Source: Achromobacter xylosoxidans (GTDB taxonomy: Bacteria; Pseudomonadota; Gammaproteobacteria; Burkholderiales; Burkholderiaceae_B). Taken from it: 64,000 nt of DNA. The translations under genes were made by a program, and so were the position numbers. Positions 1 to 9,362 of this stretch are shown here, one piece after another (the first letter of the stretch is position 1; each line of letters starts with the position of its first letter). Location of the stretch: contig NZ_LN831029.1 in the NCBI RefSeq assembly GCF_001457475.1, forward strand, positions 3,410,001-3,474,000, written 5' to 3'. Under the pieces are notes generated by a model. It saw only the letters and a list, made by a program, of their open reading frames with translations, ran no database searches and was not told the DNA's origin.

Positions 1-622
1 AGGCATGGAAGTTGAAATAGCAGGGATCGTCCACCAGCACGGTATCGCCCGGCTCCAGCAGGAAGCGGCAGATCAGGTCGATGGCCTGGGTCCCGGACTC
101 GGCCAGCATGACCTGTTCGGGCGTGGTCTCGATGCCGGCGGCGGCCAGGCGCCGCGACAGCACCTGGCGCAGGCCCGGGTGGCCCAGGGGCGTGGCGTAC
201 TCGGTCAGCGCCAGGGAATCGGCCTTGGCCAGGGCGCGCAATGCGCGGCGGATGCCCGCCTCGTACATCCAGGCGCTCGGCAGCCAGCCGCAGCCGGGCC
301 GCAGCGCGTCGGGCGCGGCCTCCAGCGACTGCCGCGACACCCACAGCGGATCGATCTCGCGGTCGAGCCGCGGGCCGATCTCGGTCAGCGCCAGCGGCGC
401 CACCGGGCCGGCGACGTAAAAGCCCGAGCCGGGCCGCGACGTGATGCTGCCTTCCGCCGCCAGGCGTTCATACGCCTCGACCACCGTCGATACCGACACC
501 CCCATGGCGCCCGCCTGCGCCCGCACCGACGGCAGGCGCGCGCCCGGCAGATAGGCGCGCGCCGCGATGCGCGAGCGCACCTGCGCCATGACCGCCTCGA
601 TCCGCGTGCCGCCTTGTTTCAT
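1..622 (-). CDS. MocR-family (GntR/aminotransferase) transcriptional regulator, 3' part outside window
   Basis: Reading leftward from ATG at 622-620, the frame stays open to the window edge, giving about 207 residues. The N-terminus is a GntR winged helix (residues about 5-70, with PGARLPSVRAQA, SVSTVVEAYERL and SRPGSGFYV). A linker and the beginning of a fold-type I aminotransferase domain follow (YATPLGHPGLRQVLS, then ESGTQAIDLICRFLLEPGDTVLVDDPCYF). This is the MocR/PdxR architecture, in which a PLP-binding domain senses a ligand and the HTH binds direct repeats. A GGAAGGGGAA Shine-Dalgarno sequence precedes the ATG. It is divergent from the EamA exporter gene at 741, its likely target. The lysine that would bind PLP lies outside the window. 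The family is clear; the effector is unknown. Confidence 0.9.
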   Translation of the reverse strand, partial: MKQGGTRIEAVMAQVRSRIAARAYLPGARLPSVRAQAGAMGVSVSTVVEAYERLAAEGSITSRPGSGFYVAGPVAPLALTEIGPRLDREIDPLWVSRQSLEAAPDALRPGCGWLPSAWMYEAGIRRALRALAKADSLALTEYATPLGHPGLRQVLSRRLAAAGIETTPEQVMLAESGTQAIDLICRFLLEPGDTVLVDDPCYFNFHA

Positions 623-638
623 GGCTTCCCCTTCCACC

Positions 639-686
639 GTACTGGACCGTATTGCATAACAGTTATTTTGAATTGTACTGGACTGT
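639..686. promoter_or_regulatory. Direct repeats, probable MocR operator between divergent genes
   Basis: Two copies of GTACTGGAC(C/T)GT lie at 639-650 and 675-686. They are in the same orientation with starts 36 bp apart, in the AT-richest part of the 118-bp intergenic region. MocR/PdxR regulators typically bind paired direct repeats between themselves and the gene they control, so this is the likely operator for the MocR gene and the EamA gene. Binding is inferred. Confidence 0.6.
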
Positions 687-740
687 CTATAGGGAAAACG
701 AGCAGGAAATGCTTCACTGGCGTTTTGACCGGAGCGGTAC

Positions 741-1604
741 ATGGACAAGGCAACAAGCGGCTGGATCAATGGTTTCATCGGCGTGGCGATCTTTGCGGGC
801 TCGCTGCCCGCGACGCGGGTGGCGGTAGCGGAACTGGACCCCATCTTCCTGACCTGCGCCCGCGCCGCCATTGCCGCCGTGCTGGGCTGGACCCTGCTGT
901 GGCTGCTGCGCCAGCCGCGGCCTGGGCGCGCCCAGTTGCCCGCGCTGGCCCTGACGGCGTTGGGCGTGGTGCTGGGCTTTCCGCTATTGACGGCGCTGGC
1001 GCTGCAGCACGTCACCTCGGCCCATTCAATCGTGTTCCTGGGGCTGCTGCCGCTGTCCACCGCCATTTTCGCGGTACTGCGCGGCGGTGAACGCCCGCGG
1101 CCGGCGTTCTGGATGTTCTCGGTGGCGGGCGCGGCCTTCGTGGTCGGCTACGCCTTGATGGGCGGCCTGGCTGTTTCGCTCAAGGGCGACCTGCTGATGC
1201 TGGCGGCCATCGTGGTCTGCGGCATGGGCTACGCCGAAGGCGCCAAGCTGTCGCGCACGCTGGGCGGCTGGCAGGTCATCAGCTGGGCCCTGGTGCTGTC
1301 CTTGCCGGTGATGCTGCCGCTGGCGCTGTTCACCCTGCCGCCCTCCTTCGCCCATGTCAGCGCGGCCGGCTGGATCAGCCTGGCCTACGTGTCGCTGTTC
1401 AGCATGCTGATCGGCTTCGTGTTCTGGTACCGCGGGCTGGCCCAGGGCGGAATCGCCGCGGTGGGCCAGCTGCAGTTGTTCCAGCCGTTCATGGGCCTGG
1501 GCCTGGCGGCGCTGCTGCTGCACGAACAGGTCAGCTGGAGCATGTTGCTGGTGACGCTGGCCGCCGTGATCTGCGTGGCCGGAGCCAAGAAGCACGCGCG
1601 CTAG
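741..1604 (+). CDS. EamA/DMT-superfamily inner-membrane transporter
   Basis: The product has 287 residues and about ten hydrophobic segments arranged as two EamA repeats, the usual drug/metabolite transporter layout and length. The N-terminal repeat begins at GWINGFIGVAIFAGSLPATRVAV. The C-terminal repeat includes FVFWYRGLAQGGIAAVGQLQ and ends in the short basic tail KKHAR. An upstream GGAG (731-734) fixes the ATG. It is divergent from a MocR regulator, a common arrangement in which the regulator controls a small-metabolite or amino-acid exporter. The substrate cannot be read from the sequence. Confidence 0.9.
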   Translation: MDKATSGWINGFIGVAIFAGSLPATRVAVAELDPIFLTCARAAIAAVLGWTLLWLLRQPRPGRAQLPALALTALGVVLGFPLLTALALQHVTSAHSIVFLGLLPLSTAIFAVLRGGERPRPAFWMFSVAGAAFVVGYALMGGLAVSLKGDLLMLAAIVVCGMGYAEGAKLSRTLGGWQVISWALVLSLPVMLPLALFTLPPSFAHVSAAGWISLAYVSLFSMLIGFVFWYRGLAQGGIAAVGQLQLFQPFMGLGLAALLLHEQVSWSMLLVTLAAVICVAGAKKHAR

Positions 1605-1729
1605 CCGCTGGCGCCGCCCCCGGCGGCCACGACTCGCCAGTGGCAGCCGCGCCCGCGGCCACTGCCGGCAAGACGCGGTCGGCGGAACCTGGGCGGCAGA
1701 CAGGGGCGGCAGACACACTTGGCCAAAGA

Positions 1730-1759
1730 AAAAGGCGCCGGACAAAGCCGGCGCCTTTT
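1730..1759. terminator. Bidirectional rho-independent terminator
   Basis: A perfect stem, AAAAGGCGCCGG pairing with CCGGCGCCTTTT around the loop ACAAAG, has A and T runs on both sides. It sits between the convergent EamA gene (ends 1604) and the ybdD-like gene (ends 1790), so it can serve both strands. Confidence 0.85.
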
Positions 1760-1789
1760 GCATGGCGGCCGCAAGCGGCGCGCGTCCCC

Positions 1790-2002
1790 TCAGCAGCAGC
1801 CGATGCGCTTCTTGCCGCCGTAGCGGGCATCCTGGCGCTCGCGGAAGAACGCCTCGTAGCTCATCGGCTCCTGGTCGGGGTGGGTGCGCCGCATGTGCTC
1901 GACGTAGTTCTCGTAGTCGGGCACGCCGACCATCAAGCGCAGCGTCTGGCCGAGGTAGCGGCCGGCGGCGCCGGCCGCCGAGGTCATGTTGGAAAACAGC
2001 AT
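1790..2002 (-). CDS. YbdD/YjiX-family small protein, CstA partner
   Basis: This is a 70-residue protein with ATG at 2002-2000 and a strong GGGAGG Shine-Dalgarno sequence. It carries the signature of the short family encoded beside carbon-starvation transporters: [24 protein letters not shown], then [22 protein letters not shown]. The C-terminus is KKRIGCC. It lies 17 bp downstream of cstA on the same strand and is probably co-transcribed. The molecular role of this family is not well established; association with CstA/BtsT transporters is inferred from constant gene neighbourhood. Confidence 0.88.
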   Translation of the reverse strand: MLFSNMTSAAGAAGRYLGQTLRLMVGVPDYENYVEHMRRTHPDQEPMSYEAFFRERQDARYGGKKRIGCC

Positions 2003-2019
2003 GGCGGCGCCTCCCGGGC

Positions 2020-4107
2020 TCAGTCCGCGCCGGCGGCCGCGGCGGCCGGCAGGGTTTCGTAGGGCGTCTCGCGCGCGGTCGGCTGGTTCTCGGCGCGGGC
2101 GCGCATGACCGACCGGATGCCGAACAGCACCGTGCTGATCACCACGAACATGAAGATCGCGCACAGGCCGGCGTTGATGTAGTCGTTCATCACGACGCGC
2201 GACATTTCCGCCAGCGACTTGGCCGGCGCCAGCACCTTGCCTTCGGCGATGGCGGCGTTGTACTTGGCCGCGTGCGACAGGAAACTGACCTTGGGGTCGG
2301 CGTGGAACACCTTCTGCCAGCCTGCGGTCAGGGTGCACGCCAGCAGCCACAGCGTCGGCAGCACGGTGACCCAGGCGTAGCGGTCGCGCTTCATCTTGAA
2401 CAGCACCACGGTGCCCAGCGTCAGCGCGATCGCGGCCAGCATCTGGTTGGCGATGCCGAACAGCGGCCACAGCGTGTTGATGCCGCCCAGCGGGTCGACC
2501 ACGCCCTGGTACAGGAAATAGCCCCAGGCCGCCACGCACAGGCCGGTGGCGATCAGGTTGGCGGGCAGCGACTCGGTGCGCTTGAGCGACGGCGCGAAGG
2601 TGCCCAGCAGGTCCTGCAGCATGAAGCGGCCCGCGCGGGTGCCGGCGTCCACGGCCGTCAGGATGAACAGCGCCTCGAACAGGATGGCGAAGTGGTACCA
2701 GAACGCCATCATGCTGGGGCCGCCGATGGCCTGGTGCAGGATGTGCGCCATGCCCACGGCCAGCGTCGGCGCGCCGCCGGCGCGCGAGATGATGGTGCTT
2801 TCGCCGACGTCCTTGGCGGTCTGCACCAGGTCGGCCGGGGTGATCACGAAGCCCCAGCTGGACACCACCTGGGCGACCTGGTCGGGCGTGGTGCCGATGA
2901 CGGCGGCCGGGCTGTTCATGGCGTAGTAGATGCCCGGCTCGATGACGCAGGCGGCCACCAGCGCCATGATGGCGACGAACGATTCCATCAGCATGCCGCC
3001 GTAACCGATGTAGCGGGCCTGGGTTTCGTTCTCGATCAGCTTGGGCGTGGTGCCCGAGGAGATCAGGGCATGGAAGCCCGACACCGCGCCGCAGGCGATG
3101 GTGATGAACAGGAACGGGAACAGGTTGCCCGACCACACCGGACCGGAGCCGTCCACGAACTGCGTCAGCGCCGGCATTTTCAGCTCGGGCGCGACCACCA
3201 CGATGCCGATGGCCAGGCCGACGATGGTGCCGATCTTCAGGAAGGTCGACAGGTAGTCGCGCGGGGCCAGCAGCAGCCACACCGGCAGCACCGAGGCGAT
3301 GAAACCGTAGATGATCAGGATCCAGGTCAGGCCCTTGCCGTCGAAGTCGAACATCGGGCCGATGACCGGATGCGCGGCCACGTCCTGGCCGAAGGTGATT
3401 GCCGCCATCAGGCCGACGAAGCCGATGATGGAGACCTCGCCGATCTTGCCCGGACGGATGTAGCGCAGGTACACGCCCATGAAGAGCGCGATGGGAATGG
3501 TGGCGGCCACCGTGAAGGTGCCCCACGGCGAGTGCGTCAGCGCCTTGACCACGATCAGCGCCAGCACCGCCAGGATGATGACCATGATCATGAAGGCGCC
3601 GAACAGCGCGATCACGCCCGGGACCTTGCCCAGCTCTGACTTGACCAGGTCGCCCAGCGAACGGCCGTCGCGGCGCGTCGAGATGAACAGGATGGTGAAA
3701 TCCTGCACGGCGCCGGCGAACACCACGCCGGCCAGGATCCACAGCATGCCCGGCAGGTAGCCCATCTGCGCGGCCAGCACGGGGCCGACCAGCGGGCCGG
3801 CGCCGGCGATGGCGGCGAAGTGGTGGCCGAACAGCACGTGCTTGTTGGTCGGAACGTAGTCCAGGCCGTCGTTGTACTTCCAGGCCGGCGTCATGCGCGT
3901 CGGGTCAAGGCTGAACACCTTGTTGGCGATGAAGCGGCTGTAATAGCGGTATGCGATCAAGTACACGCAGACGGCGGCGATCACCACCCATAGCGCGTTG
4001 ATGGTCTCACCCCTGGCCAGCGCCACGGTGCCGAGCGCGAACGCGCCCAATACCGCAACCGCCAGCCAGACCAGGTGCTGACCCAGTCCCTTACTGCTGG
4101 TATGCAT
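2020..4107 (-). CDS. cstA: Carbon starvation protein A (CstA/BtsT-type transporter)
   Basis: The protein has 695 residues, the usual length for CstA, with many transmembrane segments. It begins with the family N-terminus ([23 protein letters not shown]) and includes [31 protein letters not shown] and [23 protein letters not shown], stretches highly typical of CstA. Characterised relatives import peptides or pyruvate by proton symport. RBS AGAGGAGC precedes the ATG. It is followed by the YbdD-like partner. A Cache histidine kinase and NarL-type response regulator are divergent across 316 bp, resembling the way other two-component systems control CstA/BtsT genes. The substrate is inferred, not shown. 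Confidence 0.95.
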   Translation of the reverse strand: MHTSSKGLGQHLVWLAVAVLGAFALGTVALARGETINALWVVIAAVCVYLIAYRYYSRFIANKVFSLDPTRMTPAWKYNDGLDYVPTNKHVLFGHHFAAIAGAGPLVGPVLAAQMGYLPGMLWILAGVVFAGAVQDFTILFISTRRDGRSLGDLVKSELGKVPGVIALFGAFMIMVIILAVLALIVVKALTHSPWGTFTVAATIPIALFMGVYLRYIRPGKIGEVSIIGFVGLMAAITFGQDVAAHPVIGPMFDFDGKGLTWILIIYGFIASVLPVWLLLAPRDYLSTFLKIGTIVGLAIGIVVVAPELKMPALTQFVDGSGPVWSGNLFPFLFITIACGAVSGFHALISSGTTPKLIENETQARYIGYGGMLMESFVAIMALVAACVIEPGIYYAMNSPAAVIGTTPDQVAQVVSSWGFVITPADLVQTAKDVGESTIISRAGGAPTLAVGMAHILHQAIGGPSMMAFWYHFAILFEALFILTAVDAGTRAGRFMLQDLLGTFAPSLKRTESLPANLIATGLCVAAWGYFLYQGVVDPLGGINTLWPLFGIANQMLAAIALTLGTVVLFKMKRDRYAWVTVLPTLWLLACTLTAGWQKVFHADPKVSFLSHAAKYNAAIAEGKVLAPAKSLAEMSRVVMNDYINAGLCAIFMFVVISTVLFGIRSVMRARAENQPTARETPYETLPAAAAAGAD

Positions 4108-4423
4108 AAGTGCTCCTCTTGCCTCCCGCCATGCTTTTGGCGTGCAACGCTTTTTTCGTCCCGCGGGTGGGCAGACTCGTTGTTGTAGGGTGGCGGACGC
4201 AGGCGTCCGCGCGGCGTCCGGTCGACGCGGGCGTTAGTATTTCGGTTTGGCCTGGCCGCAACAAGCGCGAAACTACGCAAGCCCTCTACGTATTACTACC
4301 GAATGCGCCGCAGCATATTTGCCGCCGCGATCGTAAAATCGACCGCAAACCCGCATGAGTTGCGTGGCCCCATTCTCTTGATGCACCGCAACACGCGCAA
4401 TCCGCGCTGATACAAATCCCCTG
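4108..4423. promoter_or_regulatory. Divergent promoter region between cstA and the two-component operon
   Basis: This is a 316-bp non-coding stretch. It contains a perfect inverted repeat GCGGACGC-AG-GCGTCCGC at 4193-4210. An AT-richer segment at about 4230-4345 has TACGTA and TTAGTATT/TTACTACC-like elements where promoters or the response-regulator site could sit. I could not identify a defined operator or a clear -35/-10 pair. Confidence 0.5.
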
Positions 4424-5842
4424 ATGAAGCTGCGTCTGAAAATCCTGCTGCTGGCCGCCGTCCCCCTGCTGGTGGCGCTGGCGGCCATTGCCGTGGCCGT
4501 CTACGTGCAGGGCCTGCAACTGGCGCAGCGCGAAAAAGAGGTGGTGGAAAGCGCCTGGCTGGGCAGCAAGGAAAGCGAGCTGCGCCACTATGTCAGCCTG
4601 GCCTACAGCGCCATCGCCCCGCTGCAGGACGCCAGCGACGGCGACGCCGCCCGCGAGCGCGCGCTGGCGCTGCTGGCGCAGATGGAATTCGGCCACGACG
4701 GCTATTTCTTCGTCTACGACCTGCAAGGGCGGAACCTGATGCACCCGCGCCAGCCCGAACTGGTCGGCCGCGACCTCTGGAACCTGCGCGACACCCACGG
4801 CCAGCCGGTGATCCAGAACCTGCTGACGGCCGCCCGCCGCGGCGGCAGCCAGGGCGAGGCGGTGCACTACCAGTGGGAAAAGCCCTCGACCCACCAGATG
4901 GTGGAAAAGCTCGGCTACGTGGTGGTGCTGGAACGCTGGGGCTGGATGCTGGGCACCGGCATCTACCTGGACGACGTCGAACAGACCCTGGCGCACATCG
5001 ACGCCGCCGCCCAGTCCAACATCCGCAACATGTTCGCCTGGGTCGCCGGCATCGCCGCCGTCTCGATCCTGGGCGTGGCCGCCTGCGGCCTGGCGCTCAA
5101 TATCAGCGACCACCGTCAGTCCGACGCCAAGCTGCGGCTGATGGCGCAGCAGCTGGTGCGGTCGCAGGAAGACGAACGCGCCCGCCTGTCGCGCGAGCTG
5201 CACGATGGCATCAGCCAGGTGCTGGTGTCGATCAAGCTGGCGCTGGAAGCCGCGCGCGAACGGGTACGCCAGGCCCTGGGGGCCGAGCCGCGCGCGCTGG
5301 CGCACATCGACACGCCATTGGGCAGCGCGCTCGATCGCCTCAATACCGCGGTGGGCGAAGTGCGGCGCATCTCGCACAACCTGCGCCCGACCCTGCTGGA
5401 TGACCTGGGCCTGCCGGCCGCGCTGGAGCACCTGGGCCGGGAATTCGCCGGCGCCAGCCAGGATGGCGCGGCGCCCCTGACGGTGCGGCTGGCCACGCAG
5501 GGCCGCCCCGTCAAGCTGCCCGACGCCTACGCCACCGCCCTGTTCCGCGTTACCCAGGAGGCCCTGACCAACGTCGTGCGCCACGCCGGCGCCCGCCGCG
5601 CCGACCTGACGCTGGCATACACCGAACGCGACCTGCGCCTGACCATCCATGACGACGGCCGCGGCTTCGACTACGCCGAAGTGCAGCAGGATCCGCGCCG
5701 CGGCATCGGCCTGCGCAACATGCGCGAACGCATGACCGCGCTGTCCGGCAGCCTCAGTTTCCATACCTCCGACCAGGGCACCACCCTGCAGGCCTGGCTG
5801 CCCTTGCCGCCGCCCACCCCCGACGTTTCCAGACCCGCATGA
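4424..5842 (+). CDS. NarL-class sensor histidine kinase with periplasmic Cache domain
   Basis: The product has 472 residues. TM1 spans about 5-28. A periplasmic single Cache (sCache_2-like) domain covers about 30-195, with GHDGYFFVYDLQGRNLMHPR and RWGWMLGTGIYLDDVE. TM2 spans about 203-225. A HisKA_3 dimerisation domain follows, with phosphoacceptor His260 in SRELHDGISQVLVSIK. The HATPase domain contains TQEALTNVVRHA, DDGRGFD and RGIGLRNMRERM. sCache_2 domains often bind small carboxylates, so a C2-C3 acid ligand is plausible given cstA next door; this is inference. The stop overlaps the downstream response-regulator start (ATGA), so the two are translationally coupled. Confidence 0.93.
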   Translation: MKLRLKILLLAAVPLLVALAAIAVAVYVQGLQLAQREKEVVESAWLGSKESELRHYVSLAYSAIAPLQDASDGDAARERALALLAQMEFGHDGYFFVYDLQGRNLMHPRQPELVGRDLWNLRDTHGQPVIQNLLTAARRGGSQGEAVHYQWEKPSTHQMVEKLGYVVVLERWGWMLGTGIYLDDVEQTLAHIDAAAQSNIRNMFAWVAGIAAVSILGVAACGLALNISDHRQSDAKLRLMAQQLVRSQEDERARLSRELHDGISQVLVSIKLALEAARERVRQALGAEPRALAHIDTPLGSALDRLNTAVGEVRRISHNLRPTLLDDLGLPAALEHLGREFAGASQDGAAPLTVRLATQGRPVKLPDAYATALFRVTQEALTNVVRHAGARRADLTLAYTERDLRLTIHDDGRGFDYAEVQQDPRRGIGLRNMRERMTALSGSLSFHTSDQGTTLQAWLPLPPPTPDVSRPA

Positions 5843-6495
5843 CCGACCCTGGCTCCCCCATCCGACTGCTGCTGATCGACGACCACCCGCTGGTGCGCGA
5901 CGGCCTGCGCCTGCGCCTTGAGACCGTGCCGCACCTGCAAGTGGTGGGCGAAGCCGGCAACGCCGCCGCCGCCCTGGCCTTCCTGCAGGCCTGCCTGGCG
6001 GAGGACCCGCTGGGCGGCACCCTGCCGCAATTGGTGCTGATGGACCTGAACATGCCGGGCGTGGGCGGGCTGGAACTGACCGCGCAACTGCATGAACGCT
6101 ATCCGCAGATCGCGGTGCTGGTGCTGTCGATGCACGACAACGCCGAATACATGGTGCAGGCGGTGCGCGCCGGTGCCCGCGGCTACCTGCTCAAGGACGA
6201 GCCGGCCCAGGAGATCCTGGCGGCCATCGACGCTGTCATGACCGGCCGCACCTACTTCAGCGCCGCCGTGTCGCTGCGCCTGTCGCAGGCCAGCGCGCCG
6301 GCCACCCTGCTGACCCAGCGCGAGCGCGACGTGCTGCGCCACATCGCCAGCGGCCACGCCAACAAGCAGATCGCCCAGGCGCTGGGCCTGTCGGTGCGCA
6401 CCGTCGAAACCCATCGCCTGAACATCAAGCGCAAGCTGGGCATCGACGGCCAGGCCGAACTGATCAAGTACGCGGTCGAGAACCGCGGCGTATAA
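5839..6495 (+). CDS. NarL/FixJ-family response regulator
   Basis: The protein has 218 residues. The receiver domain covers residues 8-125 with the acidic pair in LLIDDHP, phosphoacceptor Asp69 in LVLMDLNMPG, and the conserved Lys in GYLLKDEP. A LuxR-type HTH fills about 153-215 (LTQRERDVLRHIASGHANKQIAQALGL, then VRTVETHRLNIKRKLG). It overlaps the kinase gene by 4 bp and is its cognate partner. The divergent cstA-ybdD pair is the most likely target. The target and signal are inferred from position only. Confidence 0.93.
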   Translation: MTDPGSPIRLLLIDDHPLVRDGLRLRLETVPHLQVVGEAGNAAAALAFLQACLAEDPLGGTLPQLVLMDLNMPGVGGLELTAQLHERYPQIAVLVLSMHDNAEYMVQAVRAGARGYLLKDEPAQEILAAIDAVMTGRTYFSAAVSLRLSQASAPATLLTQRERDVLRHIASGHANKQIAQALGLSVRTVETHRLNIKRKLGIDGQAELIKYAVENRGV

Positions 6496-6594
6496 CCCCT
6501 CCATCCGTCGGGTTTCCGGCTGCGAAGCCGGCCCGCGCTGGAGTAGACTTGCGTGTTCATCGCCATCGCCGGCGCGCAGCCCCCAGGAGTTCCC

Positions 6595-7140
6595 ATGTCA
6601 TTGGAAAGTCACTACACCGCCATTCTCGAAGCACTGGGGGAAGACCCATCCCGCGAAGGCCTCGCGGACACGCCGGCGCGCGCGGCCAAGGCCATGCGCC
6701 ACCTGTGCCGCGGCTACAACCAGAACCTGGAAGAGATCGTCAACGGCGCCCTGTTCACCTCCGACACGCGCGAGATCGTGCTGGTCAAGAACATCGAGCT
6801 GTATTCGCTCTGTGAGCACCACATGCTGCCCTTCATCGGCAAGGCGCATGTGGCCTACCTGCCCAACGGCAAGGTGCTGGGCCTGTCCAAGGTGGCGCGC
6901 ATCGTCGAGATGTACGCCCGCCGCCTGCAGATCCAGGAAAACCTCAGCCGCCAGGTGGCCGAGGCGGTGCAGTCCGTCACCGGCGCCGCCGGCGTGGCCG
7001 TGGTCATCGAAGCCCAGCACATGTGCATGATGATGCGCGGCGTCGAAAAGCAGAATTCGTCCATGGTCACGTCGGTGATGCTGGGCGAATTCCACGACAA
7101 CCCGTCGACCCGCGCCGAGTTCCTCAGCCTGATCCGCTGA
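6595..7140 (+). CDS. folE: GTP cyclohydrolase I
   Basis: This cytoplasmic enzyme converts GTP to 7,8-dihydroneopterin triphosphate, the first step of folate synthesis and, with QueD/QueE, of queuosine precursor synthesis. The product is 181 residues with the signature [20 protein letters not shown]. The zinc ligands are Cys73, His76 and Cys144 ([11 protein letters not shown]), and the C-terminal element [13 protein letters not shown] is present. The ATG at 6595 follows CAGGAGTTCCC. An in-frame ATG at 6553 lacks this spacing and would add an atypical leader. It is a single gene closed by a terminator. Confidence 0.96.
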   Translation: MSLESHYTAILEALGEDPSREGLADTPARAAKAMRHLCRGYNQNLEEIVNGALFTSDTREIVLVKNIELYSLCEHHMLPFIGKAHVAYLPNGKVLGLSKVARIVEMYARRLQIQENLSRQVAEAVQSVTGAAGVAVVIEAQHMCMMMRGVEKQNSSMVTSVMLGEFHDNPSTRAEFLSLIR

Positions 7141-7166
7141 AGCGCGCCTGGCGCCGCCCGGGAATG

Positions 7167-7193
7167 GCCGGCCCCTCCGGGGCCGGCTTTTTT
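7167..7193 (+). terminator. Rho-independent terminator after folE
   Basis: A 9-bp perfect stem, GCCGGCCCC / GGGGCCGGC, with loop TCC is followed directly by six T residues, 26 bp after the folE stop. Confidence 0.92.
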
Positions 7194-7213
7194 GTCGGCG
7201 CGCGAAGCAAGCG

Positions 7214-8176
7214 CTAGCGCGGTTCGTTCCGCACGACCATCCAGATGCCGCACGCCGACACGGCCGTGCCCACCAGCATCAGCCAGGACAGCGGCTCGCC
7301 GAACATGGCCCAGGCCCACACCAGGGTAACCGCCGGGCTCAGGTACAGCACGCTGGCGACACGGGTGGGAGACGAGCGCCGCAGGCAGATCCAATACAGG
7401 CCGTAGCCGCCCAGCGTCGACAGCGCCGCTGTCCACAGCACGCTGAGCGCGAACCCGGCGCTGGCAACCGGCAGCAGGCTGCCTTCCCTGCCCGCCAGCG
7501 CGGCGAAGGCCACCGCCGAAATCGCGCATTGCACCCACAGATTGGACAGCAGCCCCATGGACGCGGGGGAATCGGCCTGCTTCTGCCACAGGGTGGCCAG
7601 CGCCAGCGACAGCATGCCCAGCAACGGCAGGCCGTAGGTCCATAGCGGCGTCCCGCCCCAGGCCAGGGCATCGCGCGTGACCAGGATCACGCCCAGCAAT
7701 CCCAGCAGCAAGCCCAGCCAGGCGCGCCTGTTCAGGCGCTGGCCGAGCAGCCCGGCGCCCAGCAGCGCCGTGCCGATCGGCAAGAGGTCGGCGATCAGCG
7801 CGGCCAACCCCGCCGGCACGCCGTATTCGATACCCTTGGCGACGCCCGCCAGGTAGCCGGCCATCGCCAGCAGGCCGATGCCGGCGTGGCGCAACAGCAG
7901 CGCCGCCGGCGTGCGCCGCAACGGACCCGCCACCCAGGGCAACAGCGCCAGCGCGACCAACACGCAGCGCCAGAACACGACCAGGAAGGCCGAGCCGTGG
8001 TCGATGGAAAAGCGCGTGCCGACGAACCCCGAGCTCCAGGTCACGACCAACGCGGCCTCCAGCGCCAACAGCGGCACGGCGGCCGGGGCGGTCCGCCGAA
8101 CCGCGATTGGCGCGGAGGCGGCGTTGCAGGCATCCCCGCGGGGCATGGCAAGGTGGGGCATCGATGGTTTTCTCAT
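7214..8176 (-). CDS. EamA/DMT-superfamily transporter
   Basis: This is a 320-residue integral membrane protein. After a roughly 30-residue hydrophilic N-terminus it shows ten hydrophobic segments in two EamA repeats (ALVVTWSSGFVGTRFSIDHGSAFLVVFWR; later GGYGLYWICLRRSSPTRVASVLYLSPAVT, then GEPLSW). The long N-terminus could indicate a downstream start, but a later ATG would lie close to TM1. It is divergent from a LysR regulator 75 bp away, the usual arrangement for a LysR-controlled exporter. The substrate is unknown. Confidence 0.88.
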   Translation of the reverse strand: MRKPSMPHLAMPRGDACNAASAPIAVRRTAPAAVPLLALEAALVVTWSSGFVGTRFSIDHGSAFLVVFWRCVLVALALLPWVAGPLRRTPAALLLRHAGIGLLAMAGYLAGVAKGIEYGVPAGLAALIADLLPIGTALLGAGLLGQRLNRRAWLGLLLGLLGVILVTRDALAWGGTPLWTYGLPLLGMLSLALATLWQKQADSPASMGLLSNLWVQCAISAVAFAALAGREGSLLPVASAGFALSVLWTAALSTLGGYGLYWICLRRSSPTRVASVLYLSPAVTLVWAWAMFGEPLSWLMLVGTAVSACGIWMVVRNEPR

Positions 8177-8251
8177 GACCTTGACCTTAAGGCCAGGCCA
8201 TAATCAAATAAATCAAAATATATTTGCCGCCTCGTTCACAAAATCGAAATC

Positions 8252-9103
8252 ATGAACCAATCACTGGATATCGACCTGCTGCGCACGTTCCATGCCGTGG
8301 CCCGGCTGGGACAATTCCGCGCCGCGGCCGAGCACGTCCACCGCAGTCCGGCGGCGGTCAGCGTCCACATCCAGCGGCTGGAGGCCGTGGTCGGCGGCCG
8401 GCTGCTGGAGCGCGACAACCAGTCGGTGACGCTGACGCCCCTGGGCCAGCGCGTACTGGGCGGCACGGCCGAGCTGCTGCGCGTGCACGACCGGGTACTG
8501 GGCGGCATCCAGGGGACGGCGCTTGCCGGGCGTATCAAGCTGGGCCTGCCCGACGAGTACGCGGCCCACGTCATCCGCGACATCCTGCCACTGTTCGCCG
8601 CGGACTGGCCGGGCGTCGTGCTGGAAGTGACGACGGCGCCCAGCCTGGCGCTGCGCGACCAGGTCGGCCGCGGTCGCCTGCATCTGGCGCTGGCGGCGCA
8701 AGCGATGGCCCGGCGGCCGGACCCGCATTCACTGGCCTGGCCCACGCCGGTGTGGGCGGGAAGCGCCAGGCTGGGGACGCCATTGCCCGATCCCCTGCCC
8801 TTGGCCCTGCACGCGGCGCACTGCCCCTACCGGGAGGCAATGACCACCAGCCTGGATCGCGCGGGCCTGGCCTGGCGGACGGTCTTGAGCAGTCCGTCGA
8901 GCCAGGCGGTCGAAGCCTGCGTCGAGTCGGGCCTGGCCGTCAGCCTGATCGATCGCTCGCGGGTGACAAGCGCCATGCGGGTGCTGGACACGCTGCCGGC
9001 CATTGCCGCGCATGAGATCGTTCTGCTGCGCGCGGCCTCGGCGCAAACCGCCCCGGCCACCGACCTGCTGGAACAGACCCTGCGGCGGCATTTCAGGCTC
9101 TAG
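8252..9103 (+). CDS. LysR-family transcriptional regulator
   Basis: The protein has 283 residues. The N-terminal HTH (residues about 4-62) reads LDIDLLRTFHAVARLGQFRAAAEHVHRSPAAVSVHIQRLE, then GGRLLERDNQSVTLTPLGQRVL. The type 2 periplasmic-binding fold for the effector follows from about residue 90 (GRIKLGLPDEYAAHVIRDILPLFAADWPGVVLEV). It is divergent from the EamA gene across a short AT-rich intergenic region (8177-8251), where its operator probably lies. The effector is not identifiable. Confidence 0.92.
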   Translation: MNQSLDIDLLRTFHAVARLGQFRAAAEHVHRSPAAVSVHIQRLEAVVGGRLLERDNQSVTLTPLGQRVLGGTAELLRVHDRVLGGIQGTALAGRIKLGLPDEYAAHVIRDILPLFAADWPGVVLEVTTAPSLALRDQVGRGRLHLALAAQAMARRPDPHSLAWPTPVWAGSARLGTPLPDPLPLALHAAHCPYREAMTTSLDRAGLAWRTVLSSPSSQAVEACVESGLAVSLIDRSRVTSAMRVLDTLPAIAAHEIVLLRAASAQTAPATDLLEQTLRRHFRL

Positions 9104-9362
9104 CGCGACGAGCGGGATCGCCGGCCACGGCGAGACCTGCCGGCAAGGGTCCGCCCGGCTCGCACCCTTTTCCGCCCGCTCTCCCCCGAAAGACGTAGGA
9201 CGCCCGGGCCGCCGCCCCAAGGCGGGGCAGCCCCCTTGGCTCCTATCGAATACGGCATCTGGCCCTAGCGCTGTGGCCCCATCCGGGCAAACTGGCACCA
9301 CAGGCCGCACCGGCACAAGCCGGTCGCGTCGGGGCGCGGCCCATTCTCTCCCGGAGATCACC

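Noticed and set aside
1762..3639. Long plus-strand open frame opposite cstA
   Set aside because: It is a shadow of cstA: rich in Arg, His, Gln and Gly with no domain, while the opposite strand encodes a clear full-length CstA.
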